Below are positions 45,943 to 54,617 of a stretch of 64,000 bases of DNA, in pieces. A model generated the notes under the pieces. That model was not told where the DNA came from. It worked only from the letters and a program-made list of their open reading frames with translations, and did no database searches. Origin of the DNA: Rahnella victoriana (GTDB lineage Bacteria; Pseudomonadota; Gammaproteobacteria; Enterobacterales; Enterobacteriaceae); contig NZ_SJOJ01000013.1 in the NCBI RefSeq assembly GCF_004330295.1, positions 62,001 through 126,000 of the forward strand, in the 5' to 3' direction. Position 1 is the stretch's first letter; every line of letters begins with the position of its first letter. A program made the position numbers and the translations under genes.

Positions 45943-48900
45943 TTACTTGTCTTTCACACCTAATATTTTGATATTCATGATCGAAAGTGAATTCGGCGGG
46001 ATTTTACCCGGAATGCCGTCTTTGCCATACGCCAGTTCAGGCGGAATATACAATGTGGCTTCACCTTGCAAACCCAGATTCAGCACGACTTCCTGAAGCA
46101 CTGCCGGGATTTCCGTGACGGCCGCGCTGATCACATTATCGTCTTTTTCGCTGGCAATGACTTTACCGTCGCCCAGTTTCTCAATAATCCGCAGACGAAT
46201 GCTTTTCTCCATCGTCACTTTAGGGGCAGAACCTGGCTTAGTGATCTGGTAAATGAAGCCCGATTTGGCTTTCACCGCACCTTTCGTTTTGCCCGCTTTA
46301 TCGAGAATTTTCTGGTTATTCTCTACATTGGACGTCTTTTGCTTTTCCTGACGAGAGCGGATATCACTGTCCAGACTGTTCAGCGACTCCCGCATGTCTT
46401 CTGTCGACATGCTGGACAGCTCATTCATGCGGTCAACAAAGCCTTTGATAATCACATTGCGATCAATTTTCTCACCGGCGGATACCACCTGCTCGATTTT
46501 TGAATTCGCGGCCTGCCCCAGCAAATACCCGACAGAATAAGAACGGCCGGTTTTCTTGCTTTCTTTCGCCTGCAACGCTTTCAGTTCGGCATCACTGATC
46601 AGCTCTCCGCCAGATTTTGTCACGGCAGCGATACTGTGTGAGGCGAGGTCTTTCTTCGTTTTATCAAGTTCGGCTATCAGTTTATTTTTTTCTTCCGTAA
46701 CTTTGGTCGCCGCCAGCTGACTCTCGCTGAGCTGGGTGGTCAGGCGTTTCACATCCTCAGAAGAGGTTGATAATGCCGTTTGCGACGCCTGATACTCATT
46801 CTGCGATTTTTGATTCGCAGCCACAGACGCAGCCAGTTTTTCAGCCTGCGCGGCGCTTTGTTTCTGCAACGCTGCCAGCTGGGTATTCAGTTGCGCGTTG
46901 TCATCCGTGGCTTGTTTCAGGGGTTTCTGCAGGGCCAGATAATCCGCCTGAGATTTCTTATTGGCGGCTTCAGACGCAGACAGTTTTTCAGCCTGCGCGG
47001 CGCTTTGTTTCTGCAACGCTGCCAGTTGGGTATTCAGTTGCGTTTTATCATCGGTGGCTTGTTTCAGGGTTTTCTGCAAGGCCAGATAATCCGCCTGAGA
47101 TTTCTTATTGGCGGCTTCAGACGCAGACAACTTTTCATTTTGCGCCGCGCCTTGTTTCTGCAACGCTGCCAGCTGAGTTTTCATCTGCGCATTTTCATCC
47201 GCAGCCTGTTTCACGCTGTTCTGCAAGGCCAGATAATCTGCCTGAGATTTCTTATTGGCAGCTTCAGAGTCGGACAGTTTGCCATTCTGCGAGGTGCCCT
47301 GTTTATGCAGGTCTGCCAGCTGGGTTTTCAGCTGTGCATTCTCATCAGCAGCGTGTTTAAGGGTTTTCTGCAAGGTCTGATAATCGACCTGCGACTTTTT
47401 ATTGGCCGTCTCTGACACAGACAGTTTGTCGTTCTGCGCGGCACTCTGTTTTTGTAAATCTGCCAGCTGGGTTTTCAGCTGTGCATTTTCATCAGCGGCC
47501 TGTTTAAGGGTTTTCTGCACGGCCAGATAGTCAGCCTGTGACTTTTTGTTGGCGGCTTCAGATTCGGACAGTTTGCCATTCTGCGCGGTGCCCTGTTTTT
47601 TCAGACCTGCCAGCTGAGTTTTCAACTGCGCATTCTCATCAGTGGCCTGTTTAAGGGTTTTCTGCAGAACCTGATTTTCACCGAGAGACTTGTTATTGGC
47701 GGCCACGGCAAACGCAATCTTCTCGTTCTGGCTGTCTCCCTGTTTTTGCAGATCGGCCAGTTGCGCTTTCAGCTGTGCATTTTCAGCGGCGGCTTGTTTT
47801 GCCGTCGTCTGCAACTCAGCGACATTCGCCTGGGATTTAGAGCCATTGCTTTGTAAAGCCTGCAACTTATCAGCCTGTTCCGTCGACTGCTTTTGCAGCG
47901 TCTCGAGCCGGGTTTTGAGCTGATGATTTTCTTCTGTCGCCTGCTGCAATGTCGCATTCAGTACCGCGAATTCAGCCAGCGATTTACCGTTAGCATGCGC
48001 GGATGAGCTGAGCTGCTCAATTCGCACGGAGGATTGCTTTTTCACGGTATCGAGTTGTGTTTTGAGTTGCGTATTTTCACTGGTTAATTTCTTAAAGCTC
48101 GCCTCAAGGGTGGCAATCTCTTTCTGGGCTTTTTTGGCTGCCAGCTGCGACGTCGCCACCTGCTCAGAGGATTTTTTCGCGACCCCGACTTGATTGGTTT
48201 TCAGCGCGGTAAGCTGCGCTTTCAGTTGATCATTTTCAGCTTTGGTCTTTTTCAACGACTGCTGGATACCGGCCACTTCGTCCTGAGATTTTTTAGACGC
48301 GGTCTGCGCAACGGACAATTTTTCCGTCAGGCTTTCGGCTTGTTTCTTGCTGACCTGCAGCGTCTGTAACTGCGATTTGATCTGCTGATTTTCTTGTTGT
48401 GTATTTTTCAGCGAATTTTGCAGTTGTTTCAGTTCATCCTGCGCTTTTTTCTGCGCAAGTTTCTGGTCTGCCGACGGCGGGGTCACCACAGGTTTGGCTT
48501 TTAACGCCGCAATCTGCGTTTGTAGCTGTTGGTTTTCTTTTTGAGTATCCGCATAAGATTTTTGCAACGCCGCGTATTGGTCACGGGATTTTTCTGCGGT
48601 GGATTTTGCTGCCTCAAGGGATTTTTTGAGCTGATCGTTGGCCTTTTTCTGGGTGTCGCTGACATCCGCAGTGGCAGGCACCGCCGGTACCGATTGAGTG
48701 CTCGCAGGCTGAGGCGCTTTGGGGGTTTTCCTGGCTGGCGCTGGCGTCGGTTTAGGCCGCGGTTTTGGCGCTACCGGTTTTTCGACAGCGACGGGTTTTT
48801 CAACAGGGGCTTTCGGCACGACAATATTTTTTGGAGGCTGGATCAGCGGAGAGGAAGTCTTATCTTTTTCCGCAAAAACAGAAGGTTCTGGAGCAGAAAT

Positions 48901-49023
48901 TAAATTTTCACTTTGCAACTGATCCAAAAGACTCAGGTTAGCATCCACCGGCTCTTCAGCATGGGCTCCCTGTATATTGATCAGGAGCAGAATTAAGAAG
49001 AAAGACTTCACTCGCGCCATCAT
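45943..49023 (-). CDS. Exported FKBP-domain protein with a giant repeated coiled coil
   Basis: A 1026-residue envelope protein. A signal peptide spans residues 1 to about 22 (FFLILLLINIQGAHA). A Pro/Val/Lys-rich stretch covers about 60-125. A coiled coil of almost 700 residues follows to about 800, built from units of 49 residues (KSQADYLALQKTLKQA, then NAQLKTQLAALQKQ). An FKBP_N-like helical part is at about 830-930 and an FKBP_C domain closes the protein (LAYGKDGIPGKIPPNSLSI). The isomerase head thus sits on a long rod. It overlaps the lipoprotein stop in ATGATG, so the two are coupled. The function is unknown. Confidence 0.88.
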   Translation of the reverse strand: MMARVKSFFLILLLINIQGAHAEEPVDANLSLLDQLQSENLISAPEPSVFAEKDKTSSPLIQPPKNIVVPKAPVEKPVAVEKPVAPKPRPKPTPAPARKTPKAPQPASTQSVPAVPATADVSDTQKKANDQLKKSLEAAKSTAEKSRDQYAALQKSYADTQKENQQLQTQIAALKAKPVVTPPSADQKLAQKKAQDELKQLQNSLKNTQQENQQIKSQLQTLQVSKKQAESLTEKLSVAQTASKKSQDEVAGIQQSLKKTKAENDQLKAQLTALKTNQVGVAKKSSEQVATSQLAAKKAQKEIATLEASFKKLTSENTQLKTQLDTVKKQSSVRIEQLSSSAHANGKSLAEFAVLNATLQQATEENHQLKTRLETLQKQSTEQADKLQALQSNGSKSQANVAELQTTAKQAAAENAQLKAQLADLQKQGDSQNEKIAFAVAANNKSLGENQVLQKTLKQATDENAQLKTQLAGLKKQGTAQNGKLSESEAANKKSQADYLAVQKTLKQAADENAQLKTQLADLQKQSAAQNDKLSVSETANKKSQVDYQTLQKTLKHAADENAQLKTQLADLHKQGTSQNGKLSDSEAANKKSQADYLALQNSVKQAADENAQMKTQLAALQKQGAAQNEKLSASEAANKKSQADYLALQKTLKQATDDKTQLNTQLAALQKQSAAQAEKLSASEAANKKSQADYLALQKPLKQATDDNAQLNTQLAALQKQSAAQAEKLAASVAANQKSQNEYQASQTALSTSSEDVKRLTTQLSESQLAATKVTEEKNKLIAELDKTKKDLASHSIAAVTKSGGELISDAELKALQAKESKKTGRSYSVGYLLGQAANSKIEQVVSAGEKIDRNVIIKGFVDRMNELSSMSTEDMRESLNSLDSDIRSRQEKQKTSNVENNQKILDKAGKTKGAVKAKSGFIYQITKPGSAPKVTMEKSIRLRIIEKLGDGKVIASEKDDNVISAAVTEIPAVLQEVVLNLGLQGEATLYIPPELAYGKDGIPGKIPPNSLSIMNIKILGVKDK
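46804..47980. repeat. 147-bp tandem repeat inside the FKBP coiled coil
   Basis: The same junction sequence (AGATTTCTTATTGG-like) recurs at 46804, 46951, 47098, 47245, 47392, 47539, 47686 and 47833, exactly 147 bases apart. 147 bases are 49 codons, or seven heptads, so each unit adds whole turns to the coiled coil. The copies between about 46804 and 47240 are nearly identical; those further right are more diverged. Confidence 0.93.
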
Positions 49024-49388
49024 ATTTTATTCACTTCCTGAGAGCGCTCGTCCATGCTCTTAAAGGTCGCACCTTTAACTCTTGCGCAGATAAGTTTTAA
49101 TTTTGAATCCAGCTCGATGTTCAGGATTTCCTGAGCATCTTTATTAATCAGACCATTATTCGCTTTATACACATCATAAGATTTCGTCAGCTGATTAAAC
49201 TGTTGCTGGTAAATTTCAAAATCGTGAGGAGAGAGACGCTGTAATGCTTTGAATTCATTAACACAGGTATTATTCGACGTTTTATTTGTCGGTGTCTCTT
49301 TTGTTGTCGCCACATTATTTTTCGTACTGCATGCGCTCAAAGCGATTAACGCCAGGAGTGCCAAAGACGTTAAGCCGGGCTTATTCAT
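49020..49388 (-). CDS. Small lipoprotein preceding the FKBP rod protein
   Basis: A 122-residue protein with a lipoprotein signal: hydrophobic LALLALIALSAC with the lipid-anchored Cys at 20, followed by STKNN. There is no Asp at +2, so sorting to the outer membrane is likely. The mature part is Asn/Lys/Thr-rich, then helical (FEIYQQQFNQLTKSYDVYK), with two further Cys (C42, and the one in LKLICARV) that could form a disulfide. It is not recognised otherwise. Coupling to the FKBP gene by overlap suggests the two proteins work together. Confidence 0.85.
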   Translation of the reverse strand: MNKPGLTSLALLALIALSACSTKNNVATTKETPTNKTSNNTCVNEFKALQRLSPHDFEIYQQQFNQLTKSYDVYKANNGLINKDAQEILNIELDSKLKLICARVKGATFKSMDERSQEVNKI

Positions 49389-49755
49389 GGAAGTTATCCT
49401 GTAGGGTTTTACTGATGGAACACATTATTTTCCCAGCAAAATCGCCCGTGGAACACCCACTTTCACTTAAATGAATATGTAGCCAACCCAAAACAACTTA
49501 TAAAAGACGGTTAATCATGGCATTAGAGGATAAAAAAAGTAAATTTAGTGCCAAAACCCGGTCTCCGCAAGCCTGCAAAAACACCTTTTTCTGCGTCAGA
49601 TGACCCGATAGCGCGTCAAAATTGTGCTATGTCATCCAGAATTTTAACCGGCCAAAGCGGAGGCGGAAATAATAAATTAACGCTTTCCGTTAAAAAAGAA
49701 ATGCCCCTCATTCGCGATTAGGATTATTGGTAAGCATAATTCTCATTCTGGGATT
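49389..49755. other. Intergenic region between the lipoprotein and LysR genes
   Basis: 367 AT-rich bases. The left end carries the lipoprotein ribosome-binding site (AGGAT) and must carry its promoter. A 28-codon open frame from 49518 has no ribosome-binding site and is not supported. I see no operator or RNA gene. Confidence 0.55.
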
Positions 49756-50643
49756 TCATGCGCCCAGACGTTCCATAAGAAAATCAATGACACTGCGTAA
49801 TTTGGCAGAGGGACGACTATCCTGATGATATATCAGGTACAAGGGCGTTGGCTTATACGACCATGCCGGTAATACAGGAACCAGACGGCCTTGCGCGATA
49901 TCGTCCATCAACACATAGTCGGGTTGCAGGACAATCCCGCAGCCATTCAGTGCAGCAATCCTGAGGGAATTGCCCTGATTAGACATGAACCGGCCACTGA
50001 TAAACGCCTTAAAGGTTTCCCCTTCCGGCCCCATCAGATCCCAGCGGTCCTGATGCAGCCAGTAGGACAGGCCGAGACAGCTGTAATTGCCGAGCTGATC
50101 GGGATGTTCCGGCATTCCGTGCTGACGGATATAGTCCGGCGACGCGGCCAGTATCCGGCGATACGGGCGTAACGGACGCGCCACCACGCCCGGCTCACAC
50201 ACTTCCCCGATCTGAATGCCTAATTCGTAATTTTCCTGACTCAGATTCGGCACGCGGTTATCCAGATTCAGCATCACGTCCACATCGGGATGCTGCGCCA
50301 TGTAGGCACTCAGTTCCGGCACCAGACACTGACAGCCGAAACTGACCGGGGCAATCATTCGTACCAGCCCTTTCGGCGCGGCCTGCAATTCCATGGCGCT
50401 GCTCTCCGCCAGCTCCACTTCCGACAGCACCCGGCGACAGCGGTCAAAATAGAGCTGGCCGACTTCTGTCAGTTGCTGACGCCGCGTCGTGCGGTGCAAT
50501 AAGCGCGCACCGAGCCGTTGTTCAATCTCCCGGATCTGCTTGCCCACCATCGTGGGTGAGACGCCGCTGGCCACTGCTGCCGCGGTGAAACTGCCACATT
50601 CCACCACTCTGACGAACATTTCCATTCCGGACAATTTGCTCAT
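49756..50643 (-). CDS. LysR-family regulator
   Basis: A 295-residue protein with the helix-turn-helix VVECGSFTAAAVASGVSPTM at about 13-32 and REIEQRLGARLLHRTTRRQQ following, of the large CrgA/AaeR-like branch. It is divergent from the tautomerase gene at 50761, across 117 bases with a GC-rich dyad (50720-50745). Control of the tautomerase and perhaps the downstream transporter is the natural guess. Confidence 0.93.
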   Translation of the reverse strand: MSKLSGMEMFVRVVECGSFTAAAVASGVSPTMVGKQIREIEQRLGARLLHRTTRRQQLTEVGQLYFDRCRRVLSEVELAESSAMELQAAPKGLVRMIAPVSFGCQCLVPELSAYMAQHPDVDVMLNLDNRVPNLSQENYELGIQIGEVCEPGVVARPLRPYRRILAASPDYIRQHGMPEHPDQLGNYSCLGLSYWLHQDRWDLMGPEGETFKAFISGRFMSNQGNSLRIAALNGCGIVLQPDYVLMDDIAQGRLVPVLPAWSYKPTPLYLIYHQDSRPSAKLRSVIDFLMERLGA

Positions 50644-50719
50644 GATTATGAACCTGCAGGTTTCAATTCATTCAACTTAACACATATTTATCATTTAACG
50701 CGCTTCAGTAAAAATCAGA

Positions 50720-50745
50720 TTCAGCCCCTCAGCCGGGGGGCTGAA
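50720..50745. promoter_or_regulatory. GC-rich dyad between the LysR and tautomerase genes
   Basis: TTCAGCCCC (50720-50728) and GGGGCTGAA (50737-50745) form a 9-bp perfect dyad around 8 bases. It lies 16 bases before the tautomerase ATG, within its leader. It could be an RNA hairpin or an operator. It is not a rightward terminator, since A residues follow. Confidence 0.5.
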
Positions 50746-50760
50746 AAATAAGGAACCATG

Positions 50761-50943
50761 ATGCCAATTATCCGTTTAGAACTGGTGCCGGGCCGTACGC
50801 CTGAGCAAAAAAGCGATTTCGCCCGGGAAGTCACCCGTGTCGCGGCAGAAACCCTCAACTGCAAGCCTGAAAGCCTTGATGTGGTGATTACTGAAGTCCC
50901 TAAAACGCATTGGGCAAAAGGCGGGAAACTGCTGGGGGAATAA
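50761..50943 (+). CDS. 4-oxalocrotonate tautomerase-family protein
   Basis: A 60-residue small tautomerase. The second of two adjacent ATGs (50761) is chosen because the catalytic residue is Pro1 exposed after Met removal (M-PIIRLELV). The conserved Arg near 11 (PGRTPEQK) is present. These enzymes interconvert enol and keto acids and often belong to aromatic degradation. The next genes are a DMT exporter and a PcaD-like hydrolase. Confidence 0.9.
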   Translation: MPIIRLELVPGRTPEQKSDFAREVTRVAAETLNCKPESLDVVITEVPKTHWAKGGKLLGE

Positions 50944-51041
50944 TTCTCAGGCGAAAGAAGACTGACCACCCGGCACATGTTCCCTGTGCCGGATGACTGA
51001 ATGATTTCATTATGATTGCCACTTAACCGAGAAATAGAGAA

Positions 51042-51995
51042 ATGAAAAATTCTTACTCTGCGGGCGTTATCTGCTGTCTGATAGCGACCTTATCCTGGGG
51101 CGCGACATTCCCGATGATGACCAGCGCGCTGAGACATCTTGACCCCTATACTTTCACCACCCTGCGCTATGGTTTCGCGGCGATCGCGTTAGTGATCGCG
51201 CTGAGATTACGCGAAGGAAAACAGGGGCTGAACCTGAAAGGTGAACGCGTCGGACTGGCGTGGTTATTAGGTTCAGCGGCTTTTGTGGGTTTTGGTTTTT
51301 TTGTTTTTCTTGGCCAGCAAATGGCAGGAGAAAACGGCGCGTTAACCACGTCGATCATGATGGCGACCATGCCGATGCTGGGTATTCTGGTAAACGGCGT
51401 ATTGCGCAAAATCGTCCCGCCCGCGGTTTCCGTTGGCCTGATTATGATGTCTTTTTTTGGGGTGATGACCGTGATCACCAAAGGGCACTATGCCAGCCTG
51501 TTTGATTCACCTTCCAGCTACAAAGCCAACGCCCTGATTATTTTCGGCGCACTGTGTTGGGTATTTTACACCGTGGGCGCGTCGTTTTTCCCGACCTGGT
51601 CGCCGCTTAAATACACCGCATTAACCAGCGTTCTCGGGATGACCAGCGTACTGGTATTAAACGCGCTGCTGTATATCACTGGCTTCGTGGCCGTGCCCGC
51701 CGTCAGCGACTTCGTGTATGTGATCCCGCATGTCTTTTACACCGCCTTCGTGGCCAGTTTTATCGGCATCCTGTGCTGGAATATCGGCAATAAAATCCTG
51801 ACACCACTTAACGGGGTGTTGTTTATGGATATCGTCCCGATCACCGCGTTCTCTATCTCCGCTATGACCGGTGTCGAACCCAGCGCCCCGGAAATCGCGG
51901 GTGCCTGTATCACCGGTTCTGCGCTGATCCTCAACAATCTCTATCTGCGCTATCGCACACAGAAAAGCATGGGCGTCCCTGTGCGCAATAACTGA
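51042..51995 (+). CDS. DMT-superfamily (EamA) exporter
   Basis: A 317-residue protein with about ten membrane segments in two EamA repeats (ATLSWGATFPMMTSALRHLD, then LITT-type second repeat with CWNIGNKILTPLNGVLFMDI). EamA proteins mostly export amino acids or other metabolites; the substrate is unknown. It lies in line with the tautomerase and the PcaD-like hydrolase, with about 100- and 56-base gaps, so it may share their transcript. Confidence 0.92.
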   Translation: MKNSYSAGVICCLIATLSWGATFPMMTSALRHLDPYTFTTLRYGFAAIALVIALRLREGKQGLNLKGERVGLAWLLGSAAFVGFGFFVFLGQQMAGENGALTTSIMMATMPMLGILVNGVLRKIVPPAVSVGLIMMSFFGVMTVITKGHYASLFDSPSSYKANALIIFGALCWVFYTVGASFFPTWSPLKYTALTSVLGMTSVLVLNALLYITGFVAVPAVSDFVYVIPHVFYTAFVASFIGILCWNIGNKILTPLNGVLFMDIVPITAFSISAMTGVEPSAPEIAGACITGSALILNNLYLRYRTQKSMGVPVRNN

Positions 51996-52051
51996 GAGTT
52001 TTTACTGCACACACGGGATTTATTCATCTGTTTAACAAGGACTTTTACATT

Positions 52052-52855
52052 ATGTTTGTGAAATGCAACGACCTGATCATGCACGTAGATTTGCAAGGCC
52101 CGACTGATGCGCCGGTTCTGGTATTACTGCATTCTCTGGGAACGAACTTTCATATCTGGGATGCGCAGGTTCCGGCGCTGACCCGTCACTATCGCGTACT
52201 GCGTCTGGATATGCGCGGGCATGGTCTGAGTGAAACCGGGCAAGCGCCTTTCTCACTGGAAGATCTGGCTGACGATGTCCTCCGCATCGCCGACTATTTT
52301 GATATCAGTACGTTTTCCGTCGCAGGGGTGTCCATCGGCGGGCTGATCGCACAGCATATTGCCGATACCGCACCTCAGCGCCTGCGCTCAATGGTGCTTA
52401 TCGACACTTATCTCGCCCCGGCGTCATCGTCATTCTGGCGCACCATGGCCGACAATATTCGCCAAAACGGTTTAGATTCCCTGGCTCCGGAAATTTTCGG
52501 CCGCTGGGTCACGGCGGAATTTCGGGATACTCCGGCGGCGCTCGGCATGAAGCAGATGCTCAACCGTACTTCTGATGAAGGGTATGCGAAATGCGCGGAT
52601 GTCCTGTCTCAGATTGAGCCGAAACAGCCCCGCAATACGCAGGTGCCGCTACGGGTACTGGTTGGCGAACACGATATGGTCGCCACGCCCGCCGCCGCAC
52701 AGGAAATGGCAACCGCTCGTCATGGCGAACTCGTTGTACTGCGCAATGCCGCACATATCCCGCTTTTTGAAAAATCCGGGGAAATCTTGGGTGAGATGTT
52801 GTGTTTTCTGGCAAAGGATTTCAGTCACGACGTCAGGGAGAAGATCAGCGTTTAA
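52052..52855 (+). CDS. Alpha/beta hydrolase, 3-oxoadipate enol-lactonase-like
   Basis: A 267-residue enzyme with the triad S94 (GVSIGGL), D208 (GEHDMVA) and H235 (NAAHIPL), and the PcaD-type opening LLHSLGTNFHIWDAQVP. PcaD opens the enol-lactone of 3-oxoadipate, but no other protocatechuate gene is in the window, so the role here is open. It may belong with the tautomerase at 50761. Confidence 0.88.
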   Translation: MFVKCNDLIMHVDLQGPTDAPVLVLLHSLGTNFHIWDAQVPALTRHYRVLRLDMRGHGLSETGQAPFSLEDLADDVLRIADYFDISTFSVAGVSIGGLIAQHIADTAPQRLRSMVLIDTYLAPASSSFWRTMADNIRQNGLDSLAPEIFGRWVTAEFRDTPAALGMKQMLNRTSDEGYAKCADVLSQIEPKQPRNTQVPLRVLVGEHDMVATPAAAQEMATARHGELVVLRNAAHIPLFEKSGEILGEMLCFLAKDFSHDVREKISV

Positions 52856-53080
52856 TCAGAAGATGACCCGCCACACGGTGAAATAGTAGAAAGCAATTAT
52901 AAAGACGTTATTTTTTTGGAAAGAGTGGTTCTGAAGTACCTAAACACTCACCCCTTTTCAATCAGGGAAAACAGGTGATAGCGAACGGGTAATAATAACC
53001 AGAGACCGCAACGGATGTTGAATGGATCTCTGAATGACCGGTTCACATAAATATAAAAACAGGTGCTCAGAGGCAAATCA

Positions 53081-53665
53081 ATGCGTAATTTAGAACTCTA
53101 CCGGGCGGGAGATAAATTCGCCCCGGTTTCATCCGGCAAAATTCTGCCACCCCTGGTGATGTTATGGAATTTTCTTTCGGTACTGGCAGTAGATCCCGTG
53201 ATGTCCGATTCCATTATATTTAATCAGTCTTTACTGGGACTGGCGCTGGCATTAGAACACAGCGGATACCGGGAGTTTATCGAAGTGAGAGACGCGTCCC
53301 TCAGTGTACGTATCCGTTTACTTGTTTTGGACAATCCCGGCCATGACTGGTGTTCCGCTGATTTCGAGGAGCGCCTGCACATGAGCGGCGCAACGTTACG
53401 GCGTCGTCTGGCGGAGGAAAATACCTCGTTGCGTATCTTGCTGCGTGAGGCGCGGCTGTACCACGGCATGACATTGCTGCAAACGACACGTAAGTCCATC
53501 AAAACAGTGGCACAGGAATGCGGGTACCATTCTTCTGCCTGTTTTACCCGAAACTTTATTTCTTACTTCGGTACCGGGCCTTCTGCGGTGACAAATAACC
53601 TGACCAATATTACCTGCCCTTCCTCATTCCGCGAAAATGCCCTTAACATGCCTCTCCGGGGGTAA
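53081..53665 (+). CDS. AraC-family regulator with shortened N-terminal domain
   Basis: A 194-residue protein. The C-terminal AraC DNA-binding domain is at about 90-175 (FEERLHMSGATLRRRLAEEN, then TVAQECGYHSSACFTRNFIS). Typical members have 250-300 residues, so the ligand-binding part (here about 90 residues) is reduced. The ATG at 53081 follows CAGAGG. It is 244 bases before, and in the same direction as, the four-gene cluster at 53910, but a terminator separates them. It is the best candidate for that cluster's regulator. Confidence 0.9.
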   Translation: MRNLELYRAGDKFAPVSSGKILPPLVMLWNFLSVLAVDPVMSDSIIFNQSLLGLALALEHSGYREFIEVRDASLSVRIRLLVLDNPGHDWCSADFEERLHMSGATLRRRLAEENTSLRILLREARLYHGMTLLQTTRKSIKTVAQECGYHSSACFTRNFISYFGTGPSAVTNNLTNITCPSSFRENALNMPLRG

Positions 53666-53683
53666 TGCTTGTTGATTTTTATC

Positions 53684-53713
53684 ACGCCCGGCACATCTGA
53701 CCGGGCGTTTTGT
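53684..53713 (+). terminator. Terminator of the AraC-family gene
   Basis: ACGCCCGG pairs with CCGGGCGT around a 9-base loop, followed by TTTTG. Confidence 0.85.
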
Positions 53714-53909
53714 ATTAATGTGAAAAATATTCACTTTCCGCCAAACAACGTCCCCTCCTCATATTGAGCGTTTTGAGCATGATATTGAGCGTTCACAGAA
53801 AACGTATTACGCAATAATCGGTGCGTTAAATAAACACGCCTTTATTTCTCCGGCGAATTTTATTTTTTATCAGCTCTTCGCAAGAAGGTAATAACTCTGG
53901 AGTTTCAAA

Positions 53910-54617
53910 ATGGATATTCGAGTTTATAACGAAGAAACGCATCAATATGCACTTGAATTACTGAAAAACGATGGCGTCATTGTCGCGCCCAGCGTGACGA
54001 ATTACGGCGTATTTTGTTCTGCTCACAGTGCCCGCGGAATCGCCCGGATCTTCGAAATGAAAGAACGCACTAAATTCGGGCCGCTTACCTTAGGTATCGG
54101 CGATCCTGCTGATGCACGTAAATACGCGGAAATCCCGCCAGAGTTCTCCGATGAACTGATCGCCGAACTGCTGTTAGGCATGACCACGCCGATTTTCTTC
54201 AAATCTGCCGAGTCCGCCACCTTTCCCGAACAAATGACAATGGGTGCCCCTACGGTCGGTCTTTTCTGTCACGGGATGAGCCCGATGTATGAAATCGGAC
54301 GCGACTTCGGCCCGATTGCCCTCACGTCATCCAACATTTCAGGCACCGGTGGCCATCAGGTGACCCGCGAACAGGCGATTAACGATCTCGGGAAACACGC
54401 AGATCTGGTCATTGACGGCGGACCGATTGGCTGGGATGACGCCGCTGGCCCGTTCCAGAGCAACACGGTTGTCGACTTTACCTTTAACCCGCCCCATCTG
54501 GTTCGCCAGGGCCGTTTCCCTGCCGCACGTCTGAGCAGTCTCTTCCCGACACTGGTGACAGAACACAGTGCCTATAAAGAAGTGATGACCCTGCGCATGG
54601 GAGAAATCACGCTGTGA
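53910..54617 (+). CDS. YrdC/Sua5-fold protein of the four-gene cluster
   Basis: A 235-residue protein of the Sua5/YciO/YrdC fold, whose best-known members make threonylcarbamoyl-AMP for tRNA. The nucleotide-site blocks K51-x-R53 (MKERTKFGPLTL) and SSNISG (140-145) are kept. The opening TDTVYGL-type motif reads PSVTNYGVFC, and the usual V-R-x-P block is replaced by TVGLFCHG. Housekeeping TsaC is therefore unlikely. It probably uses ATP to activate another carboxylate or carbamate. It is the first gene of a tight operon; its stop overlaps the next start by 4 bases. Confidence 0.85.
   Translation: MDIRVYNEETHQYALELLKNDGVIVAPSVTNYGVFCSAHSARGIARIFEMKERTKFGPLTLGIGDPADARKYAEIPPEFSDELIAELLLGMTTPIFFKSAESATFPEQMTMGAPTVGLFCHGMSPMYEIGRDFGPIALTSSNISGTGGHQVTREQAINDLGKHADLVIDGGPIGWDDAAGPFQSNTVVDFTFNPPHLVRQGRFPAARLSSLFPTLVTEHSAYKEVMTLRMGEITL

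Noticed and set aside
46780-47415. Repetitive 211-codon frame on the plus strand across the FKBP repeat
   Set aside because: It merely mirrors the 147-bp repeats of the real gene on the other strand.
46804-47980. Regular direct repeats as a CRISPR array
   Set aside because: The units are contiguous 147-bp coding repeats in one open frame, with no short repeat-spacer alternation and no cas genes.
49518-49604. 28-codon open frame between the lipoprotein and LysR genes
   Set aside because: It has no ribosome-binding site and no recognisable sequence features. It is probably chance.
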